DNA of 64,000 nt, from positions 1,364,001 to 1,428,000 of the forward strand of contig JAFLBV010000001.1 of assembly GCA_017302895.1 (NCBI GenBank), read 5' to 3'. How positions within the stretch are numbered: the first letter of the stretch is position 1; every line of letters begins with the position of its first letter. Source of the DNA: Ignavibacteria bacterium (GTDB lineage Bacteria; Bacteroidota; Ignavibacteria; Ignavibacteriales; Ignavibacteriaceae). Below are positions 15,059-24,822 of this stretch, piece after piece. A program made the translations under genes and the position numbers. A model generated the notes under the pieces. It was not told the DNA's origin, ran no database searches, and saw only the letters and a program-made list of their open reading frames with translations.

Positions 15059-16111
15059 ATGCAAAGCCCCGGAAAAATATCCGGCAAGTGTAGAGTTGTG
15101 CTTGATGCGATGGGTGGGGATTTTGCCCCCCTGAACGAGATAAAAGGGGCTATTGATGCGGAGAGGGAAGACAAAGATCTGGAAGTGTGGCTCACCGGAG
15201 ATAAAAACCGGATAGAGCAGGTGCTTGCGGAGAACAATCTTCAATTCGACAAAAACCGTATCATAAACTCAAGTCAGGTTGTAGCGATGAGTGACCAGCC
15301 TGCTCAGGCATACAAGGCGAAACAGGATTCTTCATTGGCTGTCGGATTGCGTTTAGTAAAAGACGGCAACGCTGATGCATTTGTGAGTGCCGGAAACACC
15401 GGTGCTGTCATGTTGTTTTCAACATTGATTTACCGGAAAATTAAAGGAATAGACCGCCCTACGATTGGCACACTGATGCCATGTATCGGCGGTTTTTGCA
15501 CAATATTCGATGCCGGTGCGAGTGTTGATTCGAAAGCCCATCACCTTGCGGAATATGCCGTCCTCGGTTCCATTTATGCCGAAGAGATGCTTGGAAAACC
15601 GAATCCAAGAGTCGGTGTTATAAGTGTGGGTGAGGAAGAAAGCAAAGGGAACGAAGTTTCAAAAAAAGCCCTGCAGATGATAAAACCCCTCGGTCTCAAT
15701 TTTATAGGGAATGTGGAGGGGAAGGATATATTTAAAGGAAATGTGGATGTAGCCGTTTGCGACGGTTTTACCGGCAATATCCTTTTAAAATTTGCAGAAG
15801 GAGTAATGTACCTGCTGAAGCATCTCTTTAAAGAGTATGCAGATCAGGGCATTTTTAATAAAATTAAAGTTGGCTTGTTCAAAAGTTCATTAAAATCGAT
15901 CTTTTCAAAGCTCAACTATGAAAATTACGGTGGTGTGCCGCTTCTCGGTGTGAACGGGATAACGATAATAGGACACGGATCAAGTTCACCTCTTGCAATT
16001 AAAAATATGATACACAAAGCTGCAGAAGCACACCGGAAAGACCTGCTTGCGAAACTCGCGAGTGCGATTGCAACCCGTAATATCGACCACAACGAAGGAA
16101 ACCCCGAATGA
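15059..16111 (+). CDS. plsX: Phosphate acyltransferase PlsX
   Basis: 350 aa, normal length. PlsX converts acyl-ACP to acyl-phosphate, the donor for PlsY in phosphatidic acid synthesis, as a peripheral membrane enzyme. Signature regions: VVLDAMGGDFAP (about 13-24), VSAGNTGAVM (about 110-119), GVISVGEEESKGN and VAVCDGFTGNILLK (about 230-243), ending with LLGVNGITIIGHGSS. The stop overlaps the fabH start by ATGA, indicating translational coupling. Confidence 0.97.
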   Translation: MQSPGKISGKCRVVLDAMGGDFAPLNEIKGAIDAEREDKDLEVWLTGDKNRIEQVLAENNLQFDKNRIINSSQVVAMSDQPAQAYKAKQDSSLAVGLRLVKDGNADAFVSAGNTGAVMLFSTLIYRKIKGIDRPTIGTLMPCIGGFCTIFDAGASVDSKAHHLAEYAVLGSIYAEEMLGKPNPRVGVISVGEEESKGNEVSKKALQMIKPLGLNFIGNVEGKDIFKGNVDVAVCDGFTGNILLKFAEGVMYLLKHLFKEYADQGIFNKIKVGLFKSSLKSIFSKLNYENYGGVPLLGVNGITIIGHGSSSPLAIKNMIHKAAEAHRKDLLAKLASAIATRNIDHNEGNPE

Positions 16112-17112
16112 CCAACAATTCCAAAATAAATGCCACGATTACCGCGGTAGGCATGTATGTGCCTGATGAGGTGCTCGACAATGATTATTTTTCAAGTTAC
16201 CTTGATACGAATGATGAATGGATAGTTTCGAGAACCGGAATTAAAGAGAGAAGAATTTTAAGAAATGGTGCCACAAGCGACCTCGCTTATGGTGCCTTAA
16301 AAGATTTAATGGACTCTTCGGATCTGAAAGCCGAAGAGATTGACGCAATTATTGTAGCCACCGTGACCCCCGACATGCTTTTCCCTGCAACCGCATGCCT
16401 GGTACAGGAAAAAATCGGAGCGAAAAACGCCTGGGGATTCGACCTTTCAGCAGCATGCTCAGGATTCCTTTTTGCGCTTCAGACAGGTGCCAGTCTTGTG
16501 GCATCGGGCGCATATAAGAAGGTGGTCGTAATCGGTGCTGACAAGATGAGTTCCATTGTGGACTACTCTGACAGGAACAATTGTATATTGTTCGGAGATG
16601 CAGCCGGAGCGGTTTTGCTTGAGCCGACTGAGGATAAATCCCTCGGAATAAAGGATTCGATACTTCATGTTGACGGTTCAGGAGCCGATTATTTGCACAT
16701 GAAAGGTGGCGGAAGCCTTAATCCACCATCACATGAGACCGTTGACAACAAGATGCACTACCTCTATCAGGAAGGGAAAGCCGTTTACAAAAGAGCGGTT
16801 CTCGGAATGGCAGAAGTGTCGGCTGAGATTATGGAGAAAAACGGTTTGAAGGGTGAGGATGTGGCTTGGCTCGCACCACATCAGGCAAACCTTCGCATCA
16901 TCGATTCCACTGCGAGCAGAATGGGAGTCGGTATGGACAAAGTGATGCTGAATATTGAAAAATATGGAAATACAACCTCGGGCACCATCCCCACCTGTCT
17001 GGCAGAATATTACAGAGCCGGAAAAGTAAAAAAGGGTGATAATGTGATTCTTGCCGCCTTTGGTGCCGGATTTACATGGGGTTCGATTTATCTTACCTGG
17101 AGCATGGACTAA
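16108..17112 (+). CDS. fabH: Beta-ketoacyl-ACP synthase III
   Basis: 334 aa. FabH starts fatty acid synthesis by condensing acetyl-CoA with malonyl-ACP. The catalytic triad is visible as Cys117 in FDLSAACSGF, His258 in LAPHQANLR and Asn288 in YGNTTSGTIP. The C-terminal GAGFTWGSIYL is typical. Its ATG overlaps the plsX stop and fabD starts 1 bp after its stop. Confidence 0.97.
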   Translation: MTNNSKINATITAVGMYVPDEVLDNDYFSSYLDTNDEWIVSRTGIKERRILRNGATSDLAYGALKDLMDSSDLKAEEIDAIIVATVTPDMLFPATACLVQEKIGAKNAWGFDLSAACSGFLFALQTGASLVASGAYKKVVVIGADKMSSIVDYSDRNNCILFGDAAGAVLLEPTEDKSLGIKDSILHVDGSGADYLHMKGGGSLNPPSHETVDNKMHYLYQEGKAVYKRAVLGMAEVSAEIMEKNGLKGEDVAWLAPHQANLRIIDSTASRMGVGMDKVMLNIEKYGNTTSGTIPTCLAEYYRAGKVKKGDNVILAAFGAGFTWGSIYLTWSMD

Positions 17113-17113
17113 A

Positions 17114-18028
17114 ATGGCAAAGAGGGCTCTACTTTTTCCCGGACAGGGTTCGCAGTATGTCGGAATGGCAAAAGACCTCTACGACAATTCTGTTGAAGCC
17201 AAAGAAATGATCAAGACCGCAGATGATGCGCTCGGAGTTCCCCTTTCCTTTATAATGTTTAACGGTCCCGAAACCGATCTGAAGCAGACTGAATATACAC
17301 AGCCTGCAATTTTTGTTCACAGCGTTGTGCTTGCATCACTTCTAAGACGACTCGATTTTGAAGGAGCTGCGGGGCATTCACTCGGTGAATATTCAGCTCT
17401 GGTTGCCTGCAACGCCGTGCAATTTTATGATGCTGTAAAGCTCGTGAGGTTCAGAGGTCAGGCAATGCAGCAGGCAGGAACCGATTTTCCCGGTACAATG
17501 GCTGCGGTAATCGGTCTCGACAGACCCGCTCTCGAAGAGATTTGTGCCGAGGCATCCGCAACAGGCATAGTTCAATGTGCCAACTTCAATTCGCCCGGAC
17601 AGATTGTACTTTCGGGAAGTGTCGATGGTGTCTTGAAAGCGATGGAACTCGCAAAAGCAGCCAAGGCAAGGCTTGTCACTCAGCTTCCCGTTTCGGGAGC
17701 ATTTCATTCCCCGCTTATGCAATCTGCAAAAGACAAACTCGAAGCAAAACTTGATACAGTTCATTTCTATGACGCAAAATTTCCGGTTTACGCAAATGTG
17801 ACCGCCAAACCCGTCACAGAGAAGGAAGAGATAAAGAAAAATCTCTTTTTACAGGTAACTGCACCTGTTTTGTGGGAGGATACAATTCGCAACATGATAG
17901 CTGACGGCTTCGATGAATTTGTCGAAGTGGGTCCGGGAAGAGTGTTGCAAGGTCTTGTAAAGAGGATTGACCCCTCTGTTGCAACCGCCGGAATAGATAA
18001 ATACGCAGATATTGAAAAATATTTATAG
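17114..18028 (+). CDS. fabD: Malonyl-CoA:ACP transacylase
   Basis: 304 aa from the ATG at 17114, chosen because it begins MAKRALLFPGQGSQ, the standard FabD opening; a longer frame into fabH is not credible. FabD loads malonate onto ACP. The nucleophile is Ser89 in AAGHSLGEYSAL and the partner His lies in SGAFHSPLM (about 199). The C-terminal EVGPGRVLQGLVKRI is characteristic. It follows fabH with one base between. Confidence 0.97.
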   Translation: MAKRALLFPGQGSQYVGMAKDLYDNSVEAKEMIKTADDALGVPLSFIMFNGPETDLKQTEYTQPAIFVHSVVLASLLRRLDFEGAAGHSLGEYSALVACNAVQFYDAVKLVRFRGQAMQQAGTDFPGTMAAVIGLDRPALEEICAEASATGIVQCANFNSPGQIVLSGSVDGVLKAMELAKAAKARLVTQLPVSGAFHSPLMQSAKDKLEAKLDTVHFYDAKFPVYANVTAKPVTEKEEIKKNLFLQVTAPVLWEDTIRNMIADGFDEFVEVGPGRVLQGLVKRIDPSVATAGIDKYADIEKYL

Positions 18029-18074
18029 CTCTATATTCATTATTAACTAATATTTAATATATTTCGAACCCAAT

Positions 18075-18821
18075 ATGACAGAATTAAAAGAGAAGAGAGC
18101 ACTCGTAACAGGCGGCTCCAGAGGAATCGGAAAAGCGATAGTTGAAGAGCTGGCAAAACAGGGCTGCTCTGTCGTTTTTACTTATCAGTCCTCGGAAGAA
18201 GCTGCAAAAGCCATCGAGGCTGAGCACGCTGCCGAAGGAAGAAAAGTACTCGGATTCAAGGCTGATGCTGCAAGTTTCGAGGATGCTCAAAAAGCGGTCG
18301 ATTTCACGATTCAGAATCTCGGCGGATGTGACTTTCTGGTGAACAATGCAGGAATTACCCGTGACAAATTTCTGATGATGATGAAAGAAGCCGATTTCAC
18401 CGAAGTAATGGATGCCAATCTTAAGAGTGTTTTTAACTACACAAAGGCTGTAATGAAGCCGATGATGTCGCAGAGATTTGGAAGAATCATCAACATCACT
18501 TCTGTTGTGGGTCTTACCGGAAATGCCGGACAGTCCAATTATGCAGCCAGCAAGGCGGGCATGATAGGCTTTACCAAATCTGTTGCAAAGGAAGTTGCTT
18601 CCAGAAATATTACTTGTAATGCAGTTGCCCCCGGTTTTATTCAGACTGACATGACTGCGAAACTTAAAGACGATATCAAACAAGAATTATTAAATCATAT
18701 TCCGCTAAAAGCTCTCGGAGAACCCGGACACATCGCTAAAACTGTTGCGTTCCTCGTTTCTCCGGCTGCCGACTATATAACCGGACAGGTTATAGCCGTC
18801 GATGGCGGGATGACGATGTAA
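18075..18821 (+). CDS. fabG: 3-oxoacyl-ACP reductase
   Basis: 248 aa, short-chain dehydrogenase. NADPH-binding VTGGSRGIGKAI (about 11-22), NNAGITRD (about 91-98), catalytic Ser in NITSVVG and YAASK (about 155-159), and the C-terminal GQVIAVDGGM of FabG. It reduces 3-oxoacyl-ACP to the 3-hydroxy form in chain elongation. It lies 46 bp after fabD and 35 bp before acpP in the same operon. Confidence 0.97.
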   Translation: MTELKEKRALVTGGSRGIGKAIVEELAKQGCSVVFTYQSSEEAAKAIEAEHAAEGRKVLGFKADAASFEDAQKAVDFTIQNLGGCDFLVNNAGITRDKFLMMMKEADFTEVMDANLKSVFNYTKAVMKPMMSQRFGRIINITSVVGLTGNAGQSNYAASKAGMIGFTKSVAKEVASRNITCNAVAPGFIQTDMTAKLKDDIKQELLNHIPLKALGEPGHIAKTVAFLVSPAADYITGQVIAVDGGMTM

Positions 18822-18856
18822 TTTTTTATTATTAACTTAACAAATAGGAGTAGATA

Positions 18857-19096
18857 ATGGACATTGAAGTAAAATTCAATCAAATTATTCAAGACAAACT
18901 TGGCGTAGAAGAATCACAGATCACACCTGAAGCAAGCTTCAGAAACGATCTTCAGGCAGATTCACTCGATCTCATGGAGCTTTTCATGGCTTTCGAATCA
19001 GAATTTAACATTCAGGCACCCGAAGATCAGGTTGAAAAACTTGATACAGTTGGTGCTGCACTTGCCTTCATCAAAGAAGAAACAAGCAAAAAATAA
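18857..19096 (+). CDS. acpP: Acyl carrier protein
   Basis: 79 aa, acidic four-helix protein. The phosphopantetheine attachment site is Ser36 in ADSLDLMELFMAFE. It carries growing acyl chains for FabD, FabH, FabF and FabG and feeds PlsX. A clear AGGAG stands shortly before the start (18847-18851), stronger than for the neighbours, which fits the high ACP demand. Confidence 0.97.
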   Translation: MDIEVKFNQIIQDKLGVEESQITPEASFRNDLQADSLDLMELFMAFESEFNIQAPEDQVEKLDTVGAALAFIKEETSKK

Positions 19097-19169
19097 CTTC
19101 TCTTTTGCCGGGTGGGCTGCCCAGAAGTGAGCAGTGATACCCGGCTTTACTTTTTTCAGGCACTCACCT

Positions 19170-20417
19170 ATGAATAACAGAAGGGTAGTTGTTACCGGTC
19201 TGGGTTCGGTTACACCCGTCGGGAACAACCTTCATGAATATTGGGACGGGCTCCTCTCCGGCAGAAACGGAGTAGAACTGATCACAAAATTTGACACCAC
19301 TAACTTCGACACAAAATTTGCTGCCGAGGTTAAGAACTTCGATCCCGGTCTTTATGTAGATTTCAAAAACCTCAAACGAATCGACACTTTTTCGGTGTAT
19401 GCCCTTGCATCTGCCACGCAGGCTTGGGATGACGCTGCATTTCCCGAGGGTTCGTATGATCCCGAGCGGTTCGGAGTGATTTTTGGAAGTGGTATCGGCG
19501 GATTGAAATCACTTGAGAATCAGTTTCAGGTTTTCTACAACGACAATTCCCCAAAAAAACTCTCCCCCTTCTTTGTTACCATGATGATAGCGGATATAGC
19601 CGGCGGACACATCTCCATTAAATATGGTTTGAAGGGTCCCAACTATTCCACTACATCTGCCTGTGCCACATCATCCCATGCAATTGCGGACGCCTTCATG
19701 CTCATTCAGCGCGGGGCTGCAGATGCGATGATTTGCGGGGGTGCTGAAGCTGCTGCTACAGAACTCGGAATTGGCGGATTTGGTGCCATGCGGGCAATCT
19801 CGACATGGAACGACCGCTACAAGGAAGCGAGCAGACCATTTGATAAGGACAGGAACGGATTTGTACTGGGTGAAGGCTCGGGGTCTGTTATTCTTGAAGA
19901 GTATGAACACGCAAAAAGACGCGGTGCAAAAATTTACGCCGAACTTGCGGGTATCGGTTTAACGGGCGATGCCTACCACATGACAGCTCCCGATCCTGAA
20001 GGAAGTGGTGCCGTCAGGGCAATGAAGGAAGCTTTGAGGGATGCAGGTGTTCCACTTGAAAAAATTGACTACATAAATGCCCACGGAACTTCGACTCCCT
20101 TGAACGACAAAACGGAAACCAAGGCGATAAAGGCGGTTTTTGGAAGTCATGCCTACAATCTCGCGATATCATCAATCAAGTCGATGACCGGTCATCTCCT
20201 CGGAGCCGCCGGAGCAATAGAAGCTGTTGCCACTATCATGACGATAGGGAACGATATAATTCCGCCGACCATCAATCTTGATGAAGCTGATCCCGAATGC
20301 GATCTCTATTATGTTCCAAAACAGGCGGTAAAACGAAAAGTCGATTTTGCCATAAGCAATACATTCGGATTTGGCGGACATAACGCTTCACTTCTGTTTA
20401 AGAAACTTGAGGCATAA
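19170..20417 (+). CDS. fabF: Beta-ketoacyl-ACP synthase II
   Basis: 415 aa from the ATG at 19170, where MNNRRVVVTGLGSVTPVGN begins; a start at 19134 would add 12 residues without family match. FabF elongates acyl-ACP with malonyl-ACP. Cys165 in TTSACATSSHA is the nucleophile; His residues lie in NAHGTSTPLND and KSMTGHLLGAAGA. The C-terminal SNTFGFGGHNASLLF is typical. rnc begins 2 bp after the stop. Confidence 0.97.
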   Translation: MNNRRVVVTGLGSVTPVGNNLHEYWDGLLSGRNGVELITKFDTTNFDTKFAAEVKNFDPGLYVDFKNLKRIDTFSVYALASATQAWDDAAFPEGSYDPERFGVIFGSGIGGLKSLENQFQVFYNDNSPKKLSPFFVTMMIADIAGGHISIKYGLKGPNYSTTSACATSSHAIADAFMLIQRGAADAMICGGAEAAATELGIGGFGAMRAISTWNDRYKEASRPFDKDRNGFVLGEGSGSVILEEYEHAKRRGAKIYAELAGIGLTGDAYHMTAPDPEGSGAVRAMKEALRDAGVPLEKIDYINAHGTSTPLNDKTETKAIKAVFGSHAYNLAISSIKSMTGHLLGAAGAIEAVATIMTIGNDIIPPTINLDEADPECDLYYVPKQAVKRKVDFAISNTFGFGGHNASLLFKKLEA

Positions 20418-20419
20418 AC

Positions 20420-21178
20420 TTGTTCGGTTTTGTTCGTGATTATTTCAGGCGTCTTGAACAGAAGAAACTGCTCAAGCGGAAAGATTTTAAAAAGCTTGAA
20501 GAACTTATCGGGAAGAAAATTACAAATCCCGACAAGTTTATCGAAGCCCTTACCCACCGTTCGGCTCTCGACCAGAATAAATTCAAAGTTTCAAACGAAA
20601 GACTCGAATTTCTCGGTGATGCCGTTCTTGGAATGGTGACTGCCGAAACTCTTTTTGCTATGTTCCCGCAAACGAACGAGGGGACACTGACAAAAATGAG
20701 ATCGAACCTCGTTAATAAAAACAACCTCTTCGAAGTGGCTCAGGTGATCAACCTTTACCAGTTCCTGTTTATTCAGGAGGAACTCGTTAACAGTCAGTCG
20801 CAGGGGATCAAATCGATACTTGCAGATGCCATCGAAGCACTGATCGGTGTCATCTATACTGAATACGGATATCAAACGGCAAAAGATTTTATTTCGAAGT
20901 TCATCCTTGAGCCGGGTCTTACCAAAGGTGTACATGTAACCGATGAGAACTACAAAAGCCAGCTCCTTGAACTGATCCAGAAAAAGAAAGTGGAGCTTCC
21001 CCGCTACTATGTTGTAGATGAAACGGGTCCCGAACACGAACGGGTATTCACTGTTCGTGTCTCCGTAGGTCTCCAGGTTCTTGGAGAGGGGAAAGGACGC
21101 AACAAAAAATCCGCCGAACAGGTCGCAGCCAAAATGGCAATGGACCGCCTCAGCGCCGGAGAAGTTCTTTCCGATTAA
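20420..21178 (+). CDS. rnc: Ribonuclease III
   Basis: 252 aa from a TTG two bases after the fabF stop; this start gives an N-terminal extension of about 25 basic residues, common in this lineage. The RNase III signature NERLEFLGDAVLG lies at about 59-71, with the second metal-binding region LADAIEALIGVIYTEYG near 134-150. A C-terminal double-stranded-RNA-binding domain follows (KSQLLELIQKK ... GRNKKSAEQVAAKMAM). It processes rRNA precursors and structured mRNAs. The fab-rnc linkage is widespread in bacteria. It is the last gene of the operon. Confidence 0.96.
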   Translation: MFGFVRDYFRRLEQKKLLKRKDFKKLEELIGKKITNPDKFIEALTHRSALDQNKFKVSNERLEFLGDAVLGMVTAETLFAMFPQTNEGTLTKMRSNLVNKNNLFEVAQVINLYQFLFIQEELVNSQSQGIKSILADAIEALIGVIYTEYGYQTAKDFISKFILEPGLTKGVHVTDENYKSQLLELIQKKKVELPRYYVVDETGPEHERVFTVRVSVGLQVLGEGKGRNKKSAEQVAAKMAMDRLSAGEVLSD

Positions 21179-21254
21179 GATTTGTCAGAAATCTGCAATT
21201 TCTTATTTTAAGGATTAGTAATTAAAATTATTCCTTTTCGAGTTGTGGTCCCAA

Positions 21255-22634
21255 ATGAAATCTCTTTTTCTAAAGATATCTCTATTTACATTACTTATAA
21301 TCCAAATTTCAGTACTCGCTCAGCGCGGGAAGGCTGACCTCTCAAACCTTGTCAAAGTCAGAATTCCATTAACCGGCCTTCCTCCGGGAACCTCCCAAAA
21401 TTATTCGCAAGACAGCGCATTTTTCCCCTCCGATCCAAGAAATATATGGCAGTACTGGGAGGCTACAACAGATTATCAAACGACTCCGTATGTGAAACTC
21501 AATTATGCACTTTCTGATACGGTGATGTCGGGAAAGGTGTATCAGTATTATGGAATGTGCAGATGGATTAGATACGATCATGTTGAACGAAAACTATTCG
21601 GTTGGGCCAATAATTCTGATCAATTAATTGCGGACTTTTCAATAGAGAAACCAGGTGTACCAATTTACCCGACCATGAGTTTTTATGGTAATATGGGTAG
21701 TTATTTTTATCACAATTATCCCGCCACCATCGAAGTGTTAGGAGAACCCAGAGAGGTTCGCGCCTTTTGGTATGAAGGTTACGGTTCGAGTGGAGTTGTA
21801 ACAGATGAAGAATATGCGAAAGGAATTGGTGCTTATTATCTTTATTTTGTATCCTGGGGTCATGGAAATATTATTCGACAAGATTATCGTCTTAGACAAG
21901 CTAAAATATATGATGATACAGGAGTTACGCTCTATTATACCCCGACGGACAAACCGGTAATAAGTTTTACTCGCCCTCCTTCTGAAATCGATACTTCGGT
22001 TCTAAAAAAATCAGTTAAAATCCGGCATCCTTATAATAAAAAATACACCTGGAATCTGATGCCCAAATTTTACAATTTTATAGATTCAGCGATTATCGAG
22101 GGGTATTATTCAAATGGTTTCAGTTTAATCCCCGCCCCATCACAAAGACTGGTATTCGAACCTCTCGCGGACTCATCAATGATTAATTATCAGTTAAATG
22201 ACTCTCTACTCCGGGCGGGTTATGAGTTTAATTACCGTTTCATTGCAATCGACAGAAGTATTATACCTCAGTCAGACACTCTTCCAAAGAACGGTTATTT
22301 CTCCGTAAATTATCCGGCTGTTGGAATCAAGGACAACCCCGTGACGGAGATCGGGTATGAACTTGAACAAAACTATCCGAATCCATTTTCAACAGGAGAT
22401 GGTTCTGATGGAGGGCTGACTGCTATCAACTATACACTCAGACAGGCCGGTCAGGTAAAAGGGGTGGTTTATGACCTCCTTGGAAGTGAAGTGGCAACCC
22501 TCGTTGACGGAGAAATGCCGCGAGGAACACACTCTATCAAGTTCGACGGGAGAGGACTCTCCCCCGGCGTTTACATCTTTCGCATTACCGCCGGAGGAAT
22601 GACCAAAGCTATAAAGATGGTACTCGGGAGATAG
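21255..22634 (+). CDS. Secreted T9SS cargo protein, unknown function
   Basis: 459 aa from the ATG at 21255 (a TTG four codons earlier is possible). The signal peptide covers about residues 1-22, ending VLAQ. The central part has no recognised enzyme motif; it is rich in Tyr, Trp and beta-prone segments (NIWQYWEATTDYQ, KVYQYYGMCRWIRYD), suggesting a beta-sandwich surface protein. Residues about 370-459 form a T9SS type A sorting domain: LEQNYPNPFSTGDGSDGGLT, VVYDLLGSEVATLVDGE, GVYIFRITAGG and a final KMVLGR. The gene converges on the propeller array, and its tail most resembles the tail of the nearest array member (22707-24812). Confidence 0.82.
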   Translation: MKSLFLKISLFTLLIIQISVLAQRGKADLSNLVKVRIPLTGLPPGTSQNYSQDSAFFPSDPRNIWQYWEATTDYQTTPYVKLNYALSDTVMSGKVYQYYGMCRWIRYDHVERKLFGWANNSDQLIADFSIEKPGVPIYPTMSFYGNMGSYFYHNYPATIEVLGEPREVRAFWYEGYGSSGVVTDEEYAKGIGAYYLYFVSWGHGNIIRQDYRLRQAKIYDDTGVTLYYTPTDKPVISFTRPPSEIDTSVLKKSVKIRHPYNKKYTWNLMPKFYNFIDSAIIEGYYSNGFSLIPAPSQRLVFEPLADSSMINYQLNDSLLRAGYEFNYRFIAIDRSIIPQSDTLPKNGYFSVNYPAVGIKDNPVTEIGYELEQNYPNPFSTGDGSDGGLTAINYTLRQAGQVKGVVYDLLGSEVATLVDGEMPRGTHSIKFDGRGLSPGVYIFRITAGGMTKAIKMVLGR

Positions 22635-22636
22635 AA

Positions 22637-22704
22637 CTTCGGCACCCCGGTACCTCAGAACCTCAGTAGCACCGAATGCGCCGCGGCGCACCGAAGTTCC
22701 AACT
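22637..22704. repeat. Short intergenic repeat between convergent genes
   Basis: Between the two convergent stops lies GAACTTCGG at the left end and CCGAAGTTC at the right end (22636-22644 and 22689-22697), able to form a long-range stem, with CCTCAGAACCTCAG words between. Similar CGGAACCTCAGAAC words occur at 31575-31640 and 51476-51542, also directly 3' of stop codons. It could serve as a bidirectional terminator. Confidence 0.5.
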
Positions 22705-22706
22705 CC

Positions 22707-24812
22707 CTACTTCATCAGCAACATCTTTATCGCTTCAGAGGTTTTGCCCGTCTCAAGCCGGAAAATGTAAACACCCGATGGTAGTCCGTTGGCGTCAAAT
22801 TTTATCTCATGAGTTCCGGCACTTGTTTCACCGTCTACCAGTGTAGCCACTTCGCGACCGAGAAAGTCGTAAACCACACCCTTCGCGTAACCGGCAACGG
22901 GCAACACGAAACGGATAACCGTCTCTGGATTGAACGGATTGGGGTAGTTACCGATCAGCCAGGTATCGGGAGTCGTTGTCTCGCTCGTCAAAACATGTGA
23001 TTGCGTCCCCGCGACACCCCCCTTGTAAAGACCACCTGTCCGGGTTGCTAAAAGGAACTGATCGGCTGTCGCAAATTTAACCGCCGTGAAGTTCAAACTC
23101 CGGTTGGTCTCTCTTCGGTTCCAGGTATTACCCATGTCGAGTGATATGTAAAGCGCGCCCGAATCACCGGCGGCAATTACAGTCGAATCTTTTATGTCCA
23201 TTGTGTTAAAAGCAACAGTCGAATCCGAGAAAATGGTGGTCCAGTTAACCGCCTTGTTGTTGGTCTTCATTATCAAACCTTTTCTGGTTACCAGTATTCC
23301 CGCGGTATCACCAATCCTTTCATAATCTGAGATCAATGGTGTCACAACCGGTTTCAGGTTCCACACCGACCCGCTGTTTTCAGTTGTGTAGAATCGGGTG
23401 CTGTCCCGTAAAACCCAGCCGTTTTGTGGTGAAGTAAAGTTTAGGTGGGTCAGCCTCGCTCCCGCCAGATTCAACTGCTGGGTACTGGATGTACCCGAGC
23501 GTCTGTAAATTGTACTTCTGGCTGTTGAAACGGGCTTTTCCAATGAGTCGGTCACGATATAAAATCCGGTGTCGTATGTGAACGATCTCTCCGAGATGAT
23601 CACTCCTGAAGAGAATGTAAGAGCCGTTTGCCAGGTCGCTCCACCGTTTAAAGTGTAGTCGATGCTCTTGTCTCTTACCCTCACTCCCTGATCACTCGTA
23701 AGAAAGGTACAGTTTCCTGTCCATTTGTCATCATACAGATAAGACCAGCTTGTGCCGCCATTCGTGGTTCGTGCTATTCTCCCTTTCCAGGTGCTGTAAA
23801 CGCTGCCGCTTATGGTCCAGTCATTCTCACCGGTCACATTTATGGTGTGCAAAGGTCTGTCAGCGAACGAAACAACTGTGCTGTAGGTTGGATTGTTTGC
23901 AGGGTCCTTATAGAGGAGATCGGGACCCTCGGCGGTGAGGAAGAGTTTCGACCCCTTGATCCAAAATCCCGTATAGATTCTGTTAGTCGGCAGGGTGTAG
24001 AAATCAATCGCGGCGCCGCTTCCCGTGTAATCGATCTTGAAGGTGTTGAAGGTGCTGGTCAGTCCGAACGCCCTTCCCGGCTCCACTTCTACGGCCGCCA
24101 GTATCTTTGTGGTGGCCGAAGTCGCCGAGAGTGAATAGGTGAGCCCGCCATCAATTGAGAAGATCAACCTGTAGTCCCGCGCGAGGAAAAGCCGGTTGCT
24201 TCCGTAACTGAAAACAGCTACTATGGGCGAGCCTGAATATGGCAGGAAGTGGCCGTTCCAGGAAACACCACCATTGGAAGTGCTGTACACCCCGCCGTGT
24301 TGGTACAGGATGTAACCCCTGTTCTGATCCGTAAAAACCACTTTGCTTATGTCTCCGGTACCTATGGTCGCTACGCTCCAGTTAGCTCCGTTGTCCTCAC
24401 TTTTTGCGTAAAATCCATTCTCTCCCGCAACTATCAGGGTGGAAGCGGAAAGAGTTGATACGAAGTTCAGCTTCAACCCCGGGTAACCGGAAAGTGAAAT
24501 ATCGCTCCATGTCTGCCCCCGGTCGCTAGAGGTCATCAGCATCCCGCCGTGGCCACAGATGTAAGCAACTCCAGGTCGCGAGATGTGCAGGTTGGTGATC
24601 CCTCTGTTACCCTGAATAGCGACGCGCGTGAGCGTCAATCCGCCATCCGCCGAGCGATATATCTCACCATTGCTCGCCAAAACCAGACCCGTCGTAACAT
24701 CGAAAAAGTCAACCGCGATGAATGACTTTATCTCATTAAATTTTAATACATCCGTTAATTGCGGACGGGAAACCGTAAACAACAACACTAACAATATGGC
24801 AATTTTTTTCAT
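22707..24812 (-). CDS. Secreted beta-propeller protein, short type (last of array)
   Basis: 701 aa. Signal peptide about 1-18 (ends SRPQ). The body is a run of Asp-box/Ycf48-like blades with words such as IYRSADGGLTLTRV, MTSSDRGQTWSDI and ARTTNGGTSWSYL, of the type seen in sortilin and photosystem-assembly propellers. The tail (about 617-701) is a T9SS domain: LIGNYPNPFNPETVIRFVLP, VVYDFLGREVATLVDGE, GVYIFRLETG, final KMLLMK. It is closest in the array to the short protein at 31641-33767 (shared VIIS(E/S), LTHLNF, GWVLRDS, ILVT(R/Q)). It starts 10 bp after the long-type gene upstream. Secreted or surface-attached role; ligand unknown. Confidence 0.88.
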   Translation of the reverse strand: MKKIAILLVLLFTVSRPQLTDVLKFNEIKSFIAVDFFDVTTGLVLASNGEIYRSADGGLTLTRVAIQGNRGITNLHISRPGVAYICGHGGMLMTSSDRGQTWSDISLSGYPGLKLNFVSTLSASTLIVAGENGFYAKSEDNGANWSVATIGTGDISKVVFTDQNRGYILYQHGGVYSTSNGGVSWNGHFLPYSGSPIVAVFSYGSNRLFLARDYRLIFSIDGGLTYSLSATSATTKILAAVEVEPGRAFGLTSTFNTFKIDYTGSGAAIDFYTLPTNRIYTGFWIKGSKLFLTAEGPDLLYKDPANNPTYSTVVSFADRPLHTINVTGENDWTISGSVYSTWKGRIARTTNGGTSWSYLYDDKWTGNCTFLTSDQGVRVRDKSIDYTLNGGATWQTALTFSSGVIISERSFTYDTGFYIVTDSLEKPVSTARSTIYRRSGTSSTQQLNLAGARLTHLNFTSPQNGWVLRDSTRFYTTENSGSVWNLKPVVTPLISDYERIGDTAGILVTRKGLIMKTNNKAVNWTTIFSDSTVAFNTMDIKDSTVIAAGDSGALYISLDMGNTWNRRETNRSLNFTAVKFATADQFLLATRTGGLYKGGVAGTQSHVLTSETTTPDTWLIGNYPNPFNPETVIRFVLPVAGYAKGVVYDFLGREVATLVDGETSAGTHEIKFDANGLPSGVYIFRLETGKTSEAIKMLLMK

Positions 24813-24822
24813 CTCAGTACCC